This document shows positions 35,061 to 43,654 of a stretch of 64,000 nucleotides of DNA, one piece after another (position 1 is the first letter of the stretch; every line of letters starts with the position of its first letter). Where the stretch lies: contig NZ_PDJD01000001.1 of assembly GCF_002563925.1 (NCBI RefSeq), positions 1 to 64,000 on the forward strand, given 5' to 3'. The stretch comes from Serinibacter salmoneus (GTDB lineage: Bacteria > Actinomycetota > Actinomycetes > Actinomycetales > Beutenbergiaceae). Position numbers and translations under genes: made by a program. A model generated the notes under the pieces. The model was given only the letters and a program-made list of their open reading frames with translations. It did no database searches and was not told the origin of the DNA.

Positions 35061-36137
35061 TCAGGAGTCGAAGGAGGTGGGCAGGTACTCCTCGACGTTC
35101 TCCGCGGTCACGACCGGGGCGAACAGCTGGATCTCGCGCGGCACGCCGTAGGTCTCGATGTCGCTGAGGGACTTGCCCTGCACGATCAGGCGCGCCAGCT
35201 GGATGCCGTCGGCGGCCTGAGTGGAGGGGTAGACGACCGTGGCCTGCAGCACCGTGTCGCCCGCCTGAATGTCCTCCATCACGTTGCGCGAACCGGCGCC
35301 GCCGACCATGAAGAACTCATCCCGGCCGGCGTTCTCGATGGCGGCCATGACGCCGATGCCCTGGTCGTCGTCGTGGTTCCAGATGGCGTCGATCTGCGAC
35401 TCGGACTGCAGGAGGTTGGAGGTGGCGGTCTCCCCGCCCTGGACGGTGAAGTCGGCTGCCACGCGGGCGTCCACGTCCAGGCCGCAGTCGCTCAGCGCGT
35501 CGGCGAAGCCCTGGCTGCGGTCCTGGGTCAGGGGCAGGGAGTCGATACCGGCGATCTCGGCGACCACCGCATCCGGGTTGTCCCCGAGCTGCTCGCAGAT
35601 GTAGGTCCCGGCCGAGACCCCCATGCCGTAGTTGTCGCCGAGGATCGTGGTGCGGGAGGCGAACGGGCTGGAGAACTCCCGGTCCACGTTCACCACCGGG
35701 ATGCCGGCCTCCATCGCGTCGATCGCGACCTCGGTCAGCGCCGCCCCGTCGAAGGGCAGCAGCACGATGGCGTCCACGCCCTCGTTGATGAACTGCTCGA
35801 TCTGGCTGATCTGCAGGTTGACGTCGTTGGTGGCCTCGGCCTGCCGCAGCTCCACGTCCGGGTAGGAGTCGGCCATCGCGATGGCGTTCTTCGTGATGGC
35901 GCCCATCCAGCCGTGGTCGGCGGCGGGAGCGGAGAAGCCGATGACGACCTTGTCACCCTCGGCGTCGTTGGAGGAGCCGGTGGCCTCGGTGGAGCCGCCG
36001 TCGCCGGACTCGGAGGACTCCTGCGACTCGGTCTCGGCGGGTGCGGCCTCGTTGGAGGTGCAGGACGCCAGCACCAGCGCGGAGGCGGCGGCCATGGCGG
36101 CGACGGAGGCGACGGGCTTCAGGCGGGAGGTGAACAT
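35061..36137 (-). CDS. Ribose-type ABC transporter substrate-binding lipoprotein
   Basis: 358 residues. The lipobox LASC (Cys about 26) is followed by a Ser/Glu/Gly linker to about 62. A periplasmic-binding-protein family 4 domain comes next (VVIGFSAPAADHGWMGAITK, GVDAIVLLPFDGAALTEVAI, IPVVNVDREF, AIWNHDDDQGIGVMAAIENA). This RbsB-like type binds pentoses, hexoses or related compounds. An AAAGGAGAT ribosome site precedes ATG 36137. It is the third transporter gene, 153 bases after the permease gene. Confidence 0.92.
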   Translation of the reverse strand: MFTSRLKPVASVAAMAAASALVLASCTSNEAAPAETESQESSESGDGGSTEATGSSNDAEGDKVVIGFSAPAADHGWMGAITKNAIAMADSYPDVELRQAEATNDVNLQISQIEQFINEGVDAIVLLPFDGAALTEVAIDAMEAGIPVVNVDREFSSPFASRTTILGDNYGMGVSAGTYICEQLGDNPDAVVAEIAGIDSLPLTQDRSQGFADALSDCGLDVDARVAADFTVQGGETATSNLLQSESQIDAIWNHDDDQGIGVMAAIENAGRDEFFMVGGAGSRNVMEDIQAGDTVLQATVVYPSTQAADGIQLARLIVQGKSLSDIETYGVPREIQLFAPVVTAENVEEYLPTSFDS

Positions 36138-36242
36138 GAGATCTCCTTTGATTCGTGTCGGGGCGTCGGAGCGGCCGCGGGCGCGTCAGGGCGCGCGAGG
36201 CCACCCGTGGGTGGTGGTGCGTCGGTTGTGTGGTCAGGGTCG

Positions 36243-36260
36243 GCGCACGTCAGCGTGCGC
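36243..36260 (-). other. Hairpin in the permease/binding-protein gap
   Basis: GCGCACG-tcag-CGTGCGC lies within the 153-base gap downstream of the permease stop. The rest of the gap holds only the AAAGGAGAT ribosome site of the binding protein. It may help set different mRNA levels of the two parts. Confidence 0.45.
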
Positions 36261-36290
36261 AGGGCGAGTGTGGGCGCTGTGGTTGAGGAT

Positions 36291-37331
36291 TCATCCACCG
36301 CCCTTGGCTAGGCCGCGCTCGGCGAAGCGCTGCTGTAGGAGGACGGCGGCGACGATGATGATGCCCTTGGCCACGGCCTGCGCCGAGATCGACATGTTGT
36401 TCTGGGTGAAGACGTTGCTCAGCATCGTGAAGATCAGGACGCCGAACACGGTGCCCACGATCGTGCCGCGCCCGCCCGCCAGCAGGGTGCCGCCGACGAC
36501 CACGGCCGCGATTGCGTCGAGCTCGTAGAGCATGCCGTGGGTGGAGGTGCCGGCCGTGGTGCGCGCGAGCATCATGATCGCGGCGATCCCGGCGGTGAAA
36601 CCCGCCAGCCCGTAGAGCATCATCGTGTGCCGGTTCACCTTGATGCCCGCGAGACGGGCGGCCTCGGCGTTCCCCCCGACGGCGATGGTGCGGCGGCCGA
36701 AGGTGGTGCGGTTGAGCAGGATCCACCCGAGCACGGCGACCACGGCGAACATGATGACCAGGACGGGCACCCCCAGGGGTTCGGCGCGGAAGAAGTCCAG
36801 GAAGGAGTCCACGTCCACGATCTGGGTCTGGCGGTTGGAGATCATCTCGGCCAGGCCCCGGGCGGAGACCATCATGGCCAGGGTGGCGATGAAGGCGACG
36901 ACCTTGCCGTAGGCGATGAGCAGACCGTTGATCAGGCCGCAGACCGTGCCCACCGCCAGCGCGGTGAAGACCATGACGATCCAGTGGGTGTTCTCGGCCA
37001 TGGTCTGGGTGGCCAGGGTGGAGGCCCAGACGGTGGCCAGGCCCATGACCGACCCCACGGACAGGTCGATGCCGCCTCCGGTGATGACGAACGTCATGCC
37101 GATGCTCAGCACGCCGATCACGGCGGCCAGGCGAAGGATCGTCATGAAGTTGTCGCCGTTGAGGAAACTGTCCCCGGCGGTGATCCAGCCGACCAGGGTC
37201 AGCGCGATCAGCGCGAGCACCAGGCCCGCGTTGCGCCCGGCCGCGCCCGAGAGGAAGCTCGGGCGGGCACCGCCGGAGGCCGATCCGTGTGTCACCTCCT
37301 TGGTCTCGGAGGTCTTCGTTGACCCGCTCAT
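36291..37331 (-). CDS. Ribose-type ABC transporter permease (RbsC-like)
   Basis: 346 residues with about nine or ten helices. The family signature GGGIDLSVGSVMGLA lies at about 85-99, GLINGLLIAYGKVVAFIATL follows at about 132-151, and a NAEAARLAGIKVNRHTMMLYGLAG stretch occurs around 217-240. It forms the membrane channel. The ATG overlaps the stop of the ATPase gene (ATGA), so the two are coupled. Confidence 0.93.
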   Translation of the reverse strand: MSGSTKTSETKEVTHGSASGGARPSFLSGAAGRNAGLVLALIALTLVGWITAGDSFLNGDNFMTILRLAAVIGVLSIGMTFVITGGGIDLSVGSVMGLATVWASTLATQTMAENTHWIVMVFTALAVGTVCGLINGLLIAYGKVVAFIATLAMMVSARGLAEMISNRQTQIVDVDSFLDFFRAEPLGVPVLVIMFAVVAVLGWILLNRTTFGRRTIAVGGNAEAARLAGIKVNRHTMMLYGLAGFTAGIAAIMMLARTTAGTSTHGMLYELDAIAAVVVGGTLLAGGRGTIVGTVFGVLIFTMLSNVFTQNNMSISAQAVAKGIIIVAAVLLQQRFAERGLAKGGG

Positions 37332-38872
37332 GCGGCACTTCCTTCCGTGTTGTGGGACTGCTCCATGACCAGGTCCAGGACCCGGTGCTCGGTGATCTGA
37401 TCGGCGGGGGCCTCGTGCACGATCCGGCCCTCGTTGACCACGAGCACCCGGTCGGACAGCCCGATGACCTCCTCGATCTCGCTGGAGACCACCAGGACGG
37501 CCACGCCCGCATCGGTGAGCTCCTTCACCAGGGCGTAGATCTCGGCGCGGGCGCCCACATCGACGCCGCGGCTGGGCTCGTCCAGGAGCAGGAGCCGGCA
37601 GCCATGTACCAGCCAGCGGGCCAGTAGTGCCTTCTGCTGGTTGCCGCCCGAGAGGGTGCGGATGGCCCGCTCGATGCCGGTCGGCCGCAGGTCCAGGGCC
37701 TGCGCCTTCTCCTGGGAGACCTCACGCTCGGCGCGTTCGTTGAGGAACCCGCTGTTGCCCATGCGGGCGAAGCTGGCCAGCGTGATGTTGCGGAACACGG
37801 CCTCGTCCAGCAGGAGGCCCTGGAACTTGCGCTCCTCGGGGCACAGGCCCACGCCGGCGGCCACGGCCTGCGGCACGGACCCGGGGCGCAGCCGGGTCCC
37901 GGCGATCTCCACGGTGCCGGACGACGCTCGCCGCGCCCCGTAGATGGTCTCCAGGATCTCCGAGCGCCCGGATCCGACCAGGCCTGCCAGGCCCACGACC
38001 TCCCCGGCGCGCACGCTCAGGTTGATGTCGTGCAGCAGCCCGGGCACCTGGACGTCGGTGACCCGCAGGACCGTCTCGGCGTTCTCGGGGACGCCCGGGC
38101 GCTGGGGGAAGGACCCGGCCGTGAGGCTGCGTCCGGTCATCAGGCGGATGAGGTCGGCGGTGGGTGTGGAGGCGACGTCGAGGTTCTCCCCGACGCTGGC
38201 GCCGTCCTTCAGGACCGTGATGCGATCGCCGATCTCCCGGATCTCCTCCATGCGGTGGGAGATGTAGACCACGGCCACGCCCTGGGCGGTGAGCTCGCGG
38301 ACCACCCGGAAGAGGTTCTCCACCTCACCGGAGTCCAGCACGGCCGAGGGCTCGTCCATCACGATGACCTTGGCCTCGTGGGAGAGGGCGCGGGCCATCG
38401 AGACGATCTGCTTCCCGGCCGCGGGCAGAGTGGCGACCTCGCGGTGCGGGGAGAGCTCACCGTGCCCGAGTCGGTGCAGGATCTCCCGGGTGCGGCGGGT
38501 GAGTTCGCGGCGCTGGGTGAAGCCGCCGCGGGCGAGCTCGTGACCGAGGTAGACGTTCTCGGCGATGCTCAGGCCGTCGACCACGTCGAGTTCCTGGTAC
38601 ATCGTGGCGACCCCGTGGGCGAGGGCCGCCACCGGGTTGTGGATGACGACGCGTTCGCCGTTGACGAGGATCTCGCCCTCGTTCGGCTGGTACGCGCCGG
38701 AGAGCACCTTGATGAGGGTGGACTTGCCGGCACCGTTCTGCCCGAGGAGGCAATGCACCTCGCCGGCGCGCACCTCGAGGTCCACGCCGTCCAGGGCACG
38801 GGCTCCCGGGAAGGTCTTGACGATGCCGCGCATCTGCAGCAGGGGCGGTTGTGGTGGGTCTGCACTGACCAT
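37328..38872 (-). CDS. Ribose-type ABC transporter ATPase (RbsA-like, duplicated)
   Basis: 514 residues with two ATPase halves. The first has Walker A GQNGAGKSTLIK (about 42), signature LPAAGKQIVSMARAL and VIVMDEPSAVLDSGE. The second has the degenerate Walker A GLVGSGRSEI (about 280), signature LSGGNQQKALLARWL (about 400) and LLLDEPSRGVDVG. This asymmetry is normal for RbsA/MglA. I chose ATG 38872 because TATGGT ends 6 bases upstream of it, giving a leaderless start behind a good promoter. Confidence 0.93.
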   Translation of the reverse strand: MVSADPPQPPLLQMRGIVKTFPGARALDGVDLEVRAGEVHCLLGQNGAGKSTLIKVLSGAYQPNEGEILVNGERVVIHNPVAALAHGVATMYQELDVVDGLSIAENVYLGHELARGGFTQRRELTRRTREILHRLGHGELSPHREVATLPAAGKQIVSMARALSHEAKVIVMDEPSAVLDSGEVENLFRVVRELTAQGVAVVYISHRMEEIREIGDRITVLKDGASVGENLDVASTPTADLIRLMTGRSLTAGSFPQRPGVPENAETVLRVTDVQVPGLLHDINLSVRAGEVVGLAGLVGSGRSEILETIYGARRASSGTVEIAGTRLRPGSVPQAVAAGVGLCPEERKFQGLLLDEAVFRNITLASFARMGNSGFLNERAEREVSQEKAQALDLRPTGIERAIRTLSGGNQQKALLARWLVHGCRLLLLDEPSRGVDVGARAEIYALVKELTDAGVAVLVVSSEIEEVIGLSDRVLVVNEGRIVHEAPADQITEHRVLDLVMEQSHNTEGSAA

Positions 38873-38878
38873 GTGATG

Positions 38879-38927
38879 ACCATAGGCAGACTTCTGTTGA
38901 CCGTCAAGCACAAGTCTGGGTTACGAT
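38879..38927. promoter_or_regulatory. Overlapping divergent promoters of the ABC operon and the ROK gene
   Basis: Minus strand: -35 TTGACG (38907-38902), 17-base spacer, -10 TATGGT (38884-38879). Plus strand: -35 TTGACC (38897-38902), 19-base spacer, -10 TACGAT (38922-38927). The two -35 boxes share one base in the palindrome TTGACCGTCAA. It is framed by the inverted repeat CAGACTT (38887-38893) and AAGTCTG (38912-38918), a candidate ROK operator. The two polymerases cannot bind together, so one switch could control both sides. Confidence 0.75.
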
Positions 38928-38936
38928 CCCATAACT

Positions 38937-40205
38937 ATGGTGAGCGCTGCCGCAAGCAAGGACGCTCCGGTGGTGAATCTCGACCAGCGCGAGGATAAGC
39001 CACCGTGGTTGACTGTGCCCGTGGACGGGCTGAGCAAATTCGCCCCCCGGCCGACAGGGGCGGGGGAGACATTCCAGTTGTTCCGGGACGGTGAGCCGCG
39101 TACCCGCGCCTCACTGGTCGCGGCGACTGGGCAGTCGCGCTCCACCGTGGCGGCGCGCATCGATGCCCTGGTGGGCACCGGATTGCTGGGGCCGAGCGGG
39201 GAGGCCGACAGCACCGGGGGCCGACCGCCCGCCACCTTCGCCTTCAGGCCGCACTCCCGGATCGTGCTGGGGGTCGACCTCGGTGCCCACCACGCCCGCA
39301 TCGGGGTCACCGACCTCGCCGGCACCGTGCTCACCGAGCACCAGCAGGCGCTGGACATCGCCGATGGCCCGGATGCGGTGATGGCCTGGGTGCGGGAGCG
39401 GGGTCATCGCCTGATCGACGACCTCGGGCGGCCGGCCGCGGACCTGGCAGGGATCGGGGTCGGCGTACCGGGACCCGTGGACCACGCCTCCGGGCGGCCC
39501 ATCAGCCCGCCCATCATGCCCGGATGGGACGGTTTCGACATCGCCGGCCGGCTGGGGGAGGAGTTCCGCGCCCCCGTGGTGGTGGACAACGACGCCAACG
39601 TCATGGCGCTCGGGGAGCACCGAGCGATCTACCCGAGCGAGCGCGAGATGCTGTTCGTCAAGGTGGCCACCGGGATCGGCTCGGGCATCGTCATGGACGG
39701 GCGGCTGCGTCACGGCGCGCAGGGGGCGGCCGGCGACCTCGGGCACCTCACGGTCCCGGGGCAGGAGGGTGTGCCCTGCCGGTGCGGGAACACGGGGTGC
39801 CTGGAGGCCGTGGCCGGAGTGGGAGTGATCGCCCAGCGGCTGCGGGAGGCCGGGGTGGGGGACGGCACCGTGGACTCGCTCCTGGCGCTGGTCAGATCAG
39901 GCGACGTGACCACGAGCCAGCAGCTGCGCCAGTCCGGCCGGCACATCGGCGTCATCCTCGCCAATGCGGTCAGCCTGCTCAACCCGGCCAGGATCGTCAT
40001 CGGCGGCGTGCTCGCGGTCGCCTCCGAACAACTCATCGCCGGGATCAGGGAGGTCGTCTACCAGCGATCGCTCCCGCTGGCCACCGAGCACCTGGTCATC
40101 TCCACCGCCCGGGCGGGCAGCAGCGCGGGCATCGTGGGGGCTGCGACAATGGTCGCGGACGAGTTCCTCGCGCCTTCCGCGATCGAGGCGCTCATCACCG
40201 TCTAG
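38937..40205 (+). CDS. ROK-family transcriptional regulator
   Basis: 422 residues. An N-terminal winged HTH (about 40-85; TRASLVAATGQSRSTVAARI) precedes a ROK domain with VLGVDLGAHHARIGVTDLAG (about 105), GIGVGVPGPVDHASG (about 174) and the zinc-binding CRCGNTGCLEA (about 280). This is the XylR/NagC-like repressor form rather than a free sugar kinase, although the phosphate motifs are kept. It is divergent from the ribose-type transporter and followed 10 bases later by a ThuA gene, so it likely governs this sugar locus. Confidence 0.92.
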   Translation: MVSAAASKDAPVVNLDQREDKPPWLTVPVDGLSKFAPRPTGAGETFQLFRDGEPRTRASLVAATGQSRSTVAARIDALVGTGLLGPSGEADSTGGRPPATFAFRPHSRIVLGVDLGAHHARIGVTDLAGTVLTEHQQALDIADGPDAVMAWVRERGHRLIDDLGRPAADLAGIGVGVPGPVDHASGRPISPPIMPGWDGFDIAGRLGEEFRAPVVVDNDANVMALGEHRAIYPSEREMLFVKVATGIGSGIVMDGRLRHGAQGAAGDLGHLTVPGQEGVPCRCGNTGCLEAVAGVGVIAQRLREAGVGDGTVDSLLALVRSGDVTTSQQLRQSGRHIGVILANAVSLLNPARIVIGGVLAVASEQLIAGIREVVYQRSLPLATEHLVISTARAGSSAGIVGAATMVADEFLAPSAIEALITV

Positions 40206-40214
40206 GAGGACTAA

Positions 40215-40883
40215 GTGCAGCAGCGCTCCGCAATGGTCGTGCGAGGCGGGTGGGAGGGTCATCAGCCTGTCGCCGCCTCCGACCTGTTCATCCCGTTCCT
40301 GCGTGACGCGGGGTTCGACGTCACCATCGAAGACGCCCTGGAGGTCTACGCCGACGAGGCCGTCATGGCCTCGACCGATCTCATCGTGCAGTGCTGGACC
40401 ATGGGCGAGATCCTGCCCGACGAGGCCGCCGGGCTGGTGACCGCCGTGGAGAACGGCACCGGCCTGGCCGGCTGGCACGGCGGGCTGCTGGACTCCTTCC
40501 GGCAGGCCACCGAGATCCACCAGGTCATCGGCGGACAGTTCGTGGCCCACCCGGGGGACCTCATCGACTACGAACTCGAGGTCGTCCCCGAACGCGCCGA
40601 CCACCCGATCCTGGCCGGGATGCCGGCGAGGGTGTCCGTGCACACTGAGCAGTACTGGGTGCACACCGACCCGCTCAACGACGTGCTGATGCGCACCACG
40701 CACCGCGCCCGTCCGGGCTTCCCGTGGCACGAGGACGTCACCGTCCCGGCGGTGTGGACGCGCCGGTGGGGCCAGGGCAAGGTGTTCGCGTGCGCGCCCG
40801 GGCACACCGCTCGCGAACTGCAGGAGTCGTGGCTGCGGGAGATGATCCAGCGCGGCATGCTCTGGGCGGCCCGCGAACGCTGA
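40215..40883 (+). CDS. ThuA-like protein, cytoplasmic
   Basis: 222 residues with no signal peptide. GTG 40215 lies behind AGGAGG. The ThuA (trehalose utilisation, class I amidotransferase-like) fold shows in STDLIVQCWTMGEILPDEAA, GTGLAGWHGGLLDSFRQ, FVAHPG and VWTRRWGQGKVFACAPGHT (about 177-195). ThuA acts on 3-keto-disaccharide intermediates in rhizobial trehalose use. It forms an operon with the ROK regulator. Together with the secreted ThuA-GSDH protein and the Gfo/Idh/MocA enzyme it marks this locus as a likely keto-glycoside pathway. Confidence 0.85.
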   Translation: MQQRSAMVVRGGWEGHQPVAASDLFIPFLRDAGFDVTIEDALEVYADEAVMASTDLIVQCWTMGEILPDEAAGLVTAVENGTGLAGWHGGLLDSFRQATEIHQVIGGQFVAHPGDLIDYELEVVPERADHPILAGMPARVSVHTEQYWVHTDPLNDVLMRTTHRARPGFPWHEDVTVPAVWTRRWGQGKVFACAPGHTARELQESWLREMIQRGMLWAARER

Positions 40884-40907
40884 GCGCCCGGCCGGGCCGG
40901 GCTCGGT

Positions 40908-43577
40908 TCAGGCACCCCGGGCGGTGACCAGGGTGTCCAGCAGGGTCCGGGCCTCCGTGCGCTGCAGGGGGGTGCCCACGGAGTCCTCCAGCAGGCCCTG
41001 CCAGATCCGCTGCGCGGCGTCGGTGTTGCCGAGTGCGCGTTCCAACAGTCCCGAGTGCAGGCGCAGTCGCACCTCGTTCAACCGGTCCTGGCGGCCGTGG
41101 AGCAGGCCGCGGGCCCGGTCCAGGTGACGGCGCGCCGCATCCGTGTCCTTCAGCGCGAGAGCCAGATCGGCCCGCGCGAACCGGTAGTCGGGCTCGAACG
41201 CGTCGTGTCCCACCAGCGCCAGGGCCTCGCGCACCTCATCCAGGGCGCGCTCCGCGAGCGCCGGATCGCCCTGGGAGGCGAGGATCGAATCGGCCAGGGC
41301 GCATCCAGCGAACACGGTGATCGCCGGGTCCTCCTTCTCCAGGGCCTCGCGGAAGGCACCCGTGGCGATCTCGAGGGCACGCCGGGGCTTGGACTGGGCG
41401 TTCAGGATGGTGGCGAGGTGCGCTGTAGCCATCACCCGGAGTCGATCCAGGCCGTGCTTGGTCCCGAACACGATCGCGTCGCGGGCCTTGCGCTCGGCCG
41501 CACGGGGTTGCTCCAACTCGCTCAGCGCCAGGGCGTGGAAGTCGATCGAGAGCAGCCGGCCCGCGAGGCTCGTGTCCAGGAACGGGTGCTCGGCCACCTC
41601 CTGTGCCGCGGCGACCGCGTCCTCGCACCGGGCTGCGGCGACGTACACCTGCACCACGCCCTCGAGCGCCGCGGTGCGGGCCTCCCCCGGTTCGGGGTGC
41701 TCGGCGAGCACGCCCTCGAACACTCGGATGGACTCGTCCACGGATCCGGCCAGGGCCTCCAGGTTGCCCCGCTCGATCGCGAGCCATGACGGGGTCGGCC
41801 CGGGTTCGTTCATGATCGCCTGGAGGAGTCGACGTGCCTCGTCGAACCGTCCGGTCAGACGCGCGAACCTCGCCTGCTGGTAGCGGTGCTGGAGACGGTT
41901 GGCCGGGCGTCCGTGGGTGGCCGCGGTCGCCGCGACCAGGTACGCGTCGGAGAAGCGCTCCTCGGAGTACAGGAACGGGATCAGCGCGACCATGCTGCCC
42001 GAGACCTCATCCGGCAGGTCCATGTCCGCCGCGATCTGACTGGTGGTGACGGCGACCTCCACGTGCGACCGCATCCACTCCAGGGCGCCGGCCGCGTCCT
42101 CGGGCACGTCGGAGACGTCGAGCGTGGTGTCCGGCGGCGGGACGTCGTCGCGTTCCGGTACCCGCGCGGGCGGTGAGGCCAGGCCCTGCGAGGCGCGTTC
42201 CCAGGCGAGGCTGTAGCGGGTGATGAGGGATCGGGCCAGGCGTGCCACGCGCTCGGCGTGGGCGGATACCGGCACCTCGTCCAGGGCGCGGTTGGCGGCC
42301 GCGACCCGCACCGCGTCGTGCAGGTCGTAGCGGCCGTCGCCGTCCTGGCTCAGCAGGTTGTCGCGTTCCAGCGACTCCAGCACGCTCACCGTCTGGTCGG
42401 GCTCCATCGTGGCGGCGAAGGAGACCTTCACCTGGCAGGAGGTGAGGCGACCGGGGTGCTGCGCGAGGAAGGAGAGCACCTGGCGGTGCGAGCCCGGCAG
42501 GGTCAGGTAGGAGTCGTCGATCGCGGGGACCAGGCCGATCTCGATGGTGTCGAGGCGGCGCACGTGATCACTGAGGAACCAGCCGGGCCGCCGTGCCGCC
42601 TGGCCCGCGAGCACGGTGATCGCCAGCGGGAGCCCGCCGCAGCGGTGCGCGAGGGCATCGAGCGCGGCGCGGTCGGCCTCCTCGCCCTCCTCGGCCACGT
42701 GGGGGCCGACGAGGTCCTCGATCAGGGAGACCGCGCGGGGCAGGGAGAGCGGCGGGACCACGTGGTGGGCGATGGCTCCCTCCCAGCGGATGCGTCGTCG
42801 CGAGGTCGCGATCAGGGTGGTGTCGCCCGGGAGCCGGGCCGCTATGGCGGCCAGTGACTCGTCGGAGGGCACGTCGTCGAGCACCACGATCCCGTGGACC
42901 TCATCGTCACCGGCGTGTCGGCGCAGCGCGGCGCCGATGCCCTGGGCCACCTCGTGCGGTGGGAGGGGTTCGCGGTCGGAGTCCCCGGATGCGGTACGCA
43001 GCGCGACCTCGAGGACCACGGGGCGCGCCAGCCGGTGCGCTACCTTCCGGGCCAGGGCGCGGGCGAGTGCGCTCTTGCCCACACCCGGCATGCCGGTGAG
43101 GACCACCACGGCGGGTGGCCCGACGGCGTCCCGTGCGCGCGAGGAGTGCGGGGCGATCTCGTTCAGGGTGCGGGCGGCGAGGTCGGCCAGCTCCTCATCG
43201 CGGCCGATCACGCGGGTCGTGGTGGGCTCGAGTGCGACCACGTTCAGGCTGGGGCGCGTGCTGGCGCCGACACCGGCGTCGCCACGCACCAGGCGCGCGT
43301 GCGCGGCGCGCAGCGGCTCCACGAGGTCGGGTCGGCCGAGCACGGTCACGATGTCCGCGACCAGGGTCGGGTCGAGGCGGCGCCGCCCGTCCCGGAACGC
43401 GTCGTAGACGGTGACGCGACCGGGCAGGGGTATCCACTTGGAGTCGCCGCGCGCCTCTCGCAACTGACCGATGAGCGTGGCGATCTGTCCGAAACTGGGC
43501 GACCCGTTCGCGGCGCGCAGCTCCCTCAAGCCTCGCGCCAGGTCATCCAGGGACGTTGCCTCGTCAAAATCCCCCAT
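40908..43577 (-). CDS. XRE-like HTH / NB-ARC ATPase / TPR protein, paralogue 3
   Basis: 889 residues from ATG 43577, which lies 6 bases after TATCCT (leaderless); the frame extends to 43670 but would run into the next gene. HTH region about 9-90 with RVTVYDAFRDGRRR, P-loop GMPGVGKSALA (about 162), LRTASGDSD (about 193), Walker B GIVVLDDVPSDESL, ATSRRR, GGLPLAI, LHDAVR, then TPR-like repeats. The repeat part contains several 35-40-residue helical units rich in Ala, Leu and Arg. It is convergent with the ROK/ThuA operon. Probably a ligand-gated regulator or sensor. Confidence 0.86.
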   Translation of the reverse strand: MGDFDEATSLDDLARGLRELRAANGSPSFGQIATLIGQLREARGDSKWIPLPGRVTVYDAFRDGRRRLDPTLVADIVTVLGRPDLVEPLRAAHARLVRGDAGVGASTRPSLNVVALEPTTTRVIGRDEELADLAARTLNEIAPHSSRARDAVGPPAVVVLTGMPGVGKSALARALARKVAHRLARPVVLEVALRTASGDSDREPLPPHEVAQGIGAALRRHAGDDEVHGIVVLDDVPSDESLAAIAARLPGDTTLIATSRRRIRWEGAIAHHVVPPLSLPRAVSLIEDLVGPHVAEEGEEADRAALDALAHRCGGLPLAITVLAGQAARRPGWFLSDHVRRLDTIEIGLVPAIDDSYLTLPGSHRQVLSFLAQHPGRLTSCQVKVSFAATMEPDQTVSVLESLERDNLLSQDGDGRYDLHDAVRVAAANRALDEVPVSAHAERVARLARSLITRYSLAWERASQGLASPPARVPERDDVPPPDTTLDVSDVPEDAAGALEWMRSHVEVAVTTSQIAADMDLPDEVSGSMVALIPFLYSEERFSDAYLVAATAATHGRPANRLQHRYQQARFARLTGRFDEARRLLQAIMNEPGPTPSWLAIERGNLEALAGSVDESIRVFEGVLAEHPEPGEARTAALEGVVQVYVAAARCEDAVAAAQEVAEHPFLDTSLAGRLLSIDFHALALSELEQPRAAERKARDAIVFGTKHGLDRLRVMATAHLATILNAQSKPRRALEIATGAFREALEKEDPAITVFAGCALADSILASQGDPALAERALDEVREALALVGHDAFEPDYRFARADLALALKDTDAARRHLDRARGLLHGRQDRLNEVRLRLHSGLLERALGNTDAAQRIWQGLLEDSVGTPLQRTEARTLLDTLVTARGA

Positions 43578-43654
43578 TGTTCGAGGATACGACGCCGCCG
43601 CCCGCACCGGGCGCGACTCGTGCGACCCCGTGCCCGTCGCGCCGGGCACGGGTG

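Noticed and set aside
37328-38911. Start of the RbsA-like ATPase at 38911
   Set aside because: The added residues lie across the promoter and are not family-like; ATG 38872 fits the promoter spacing.
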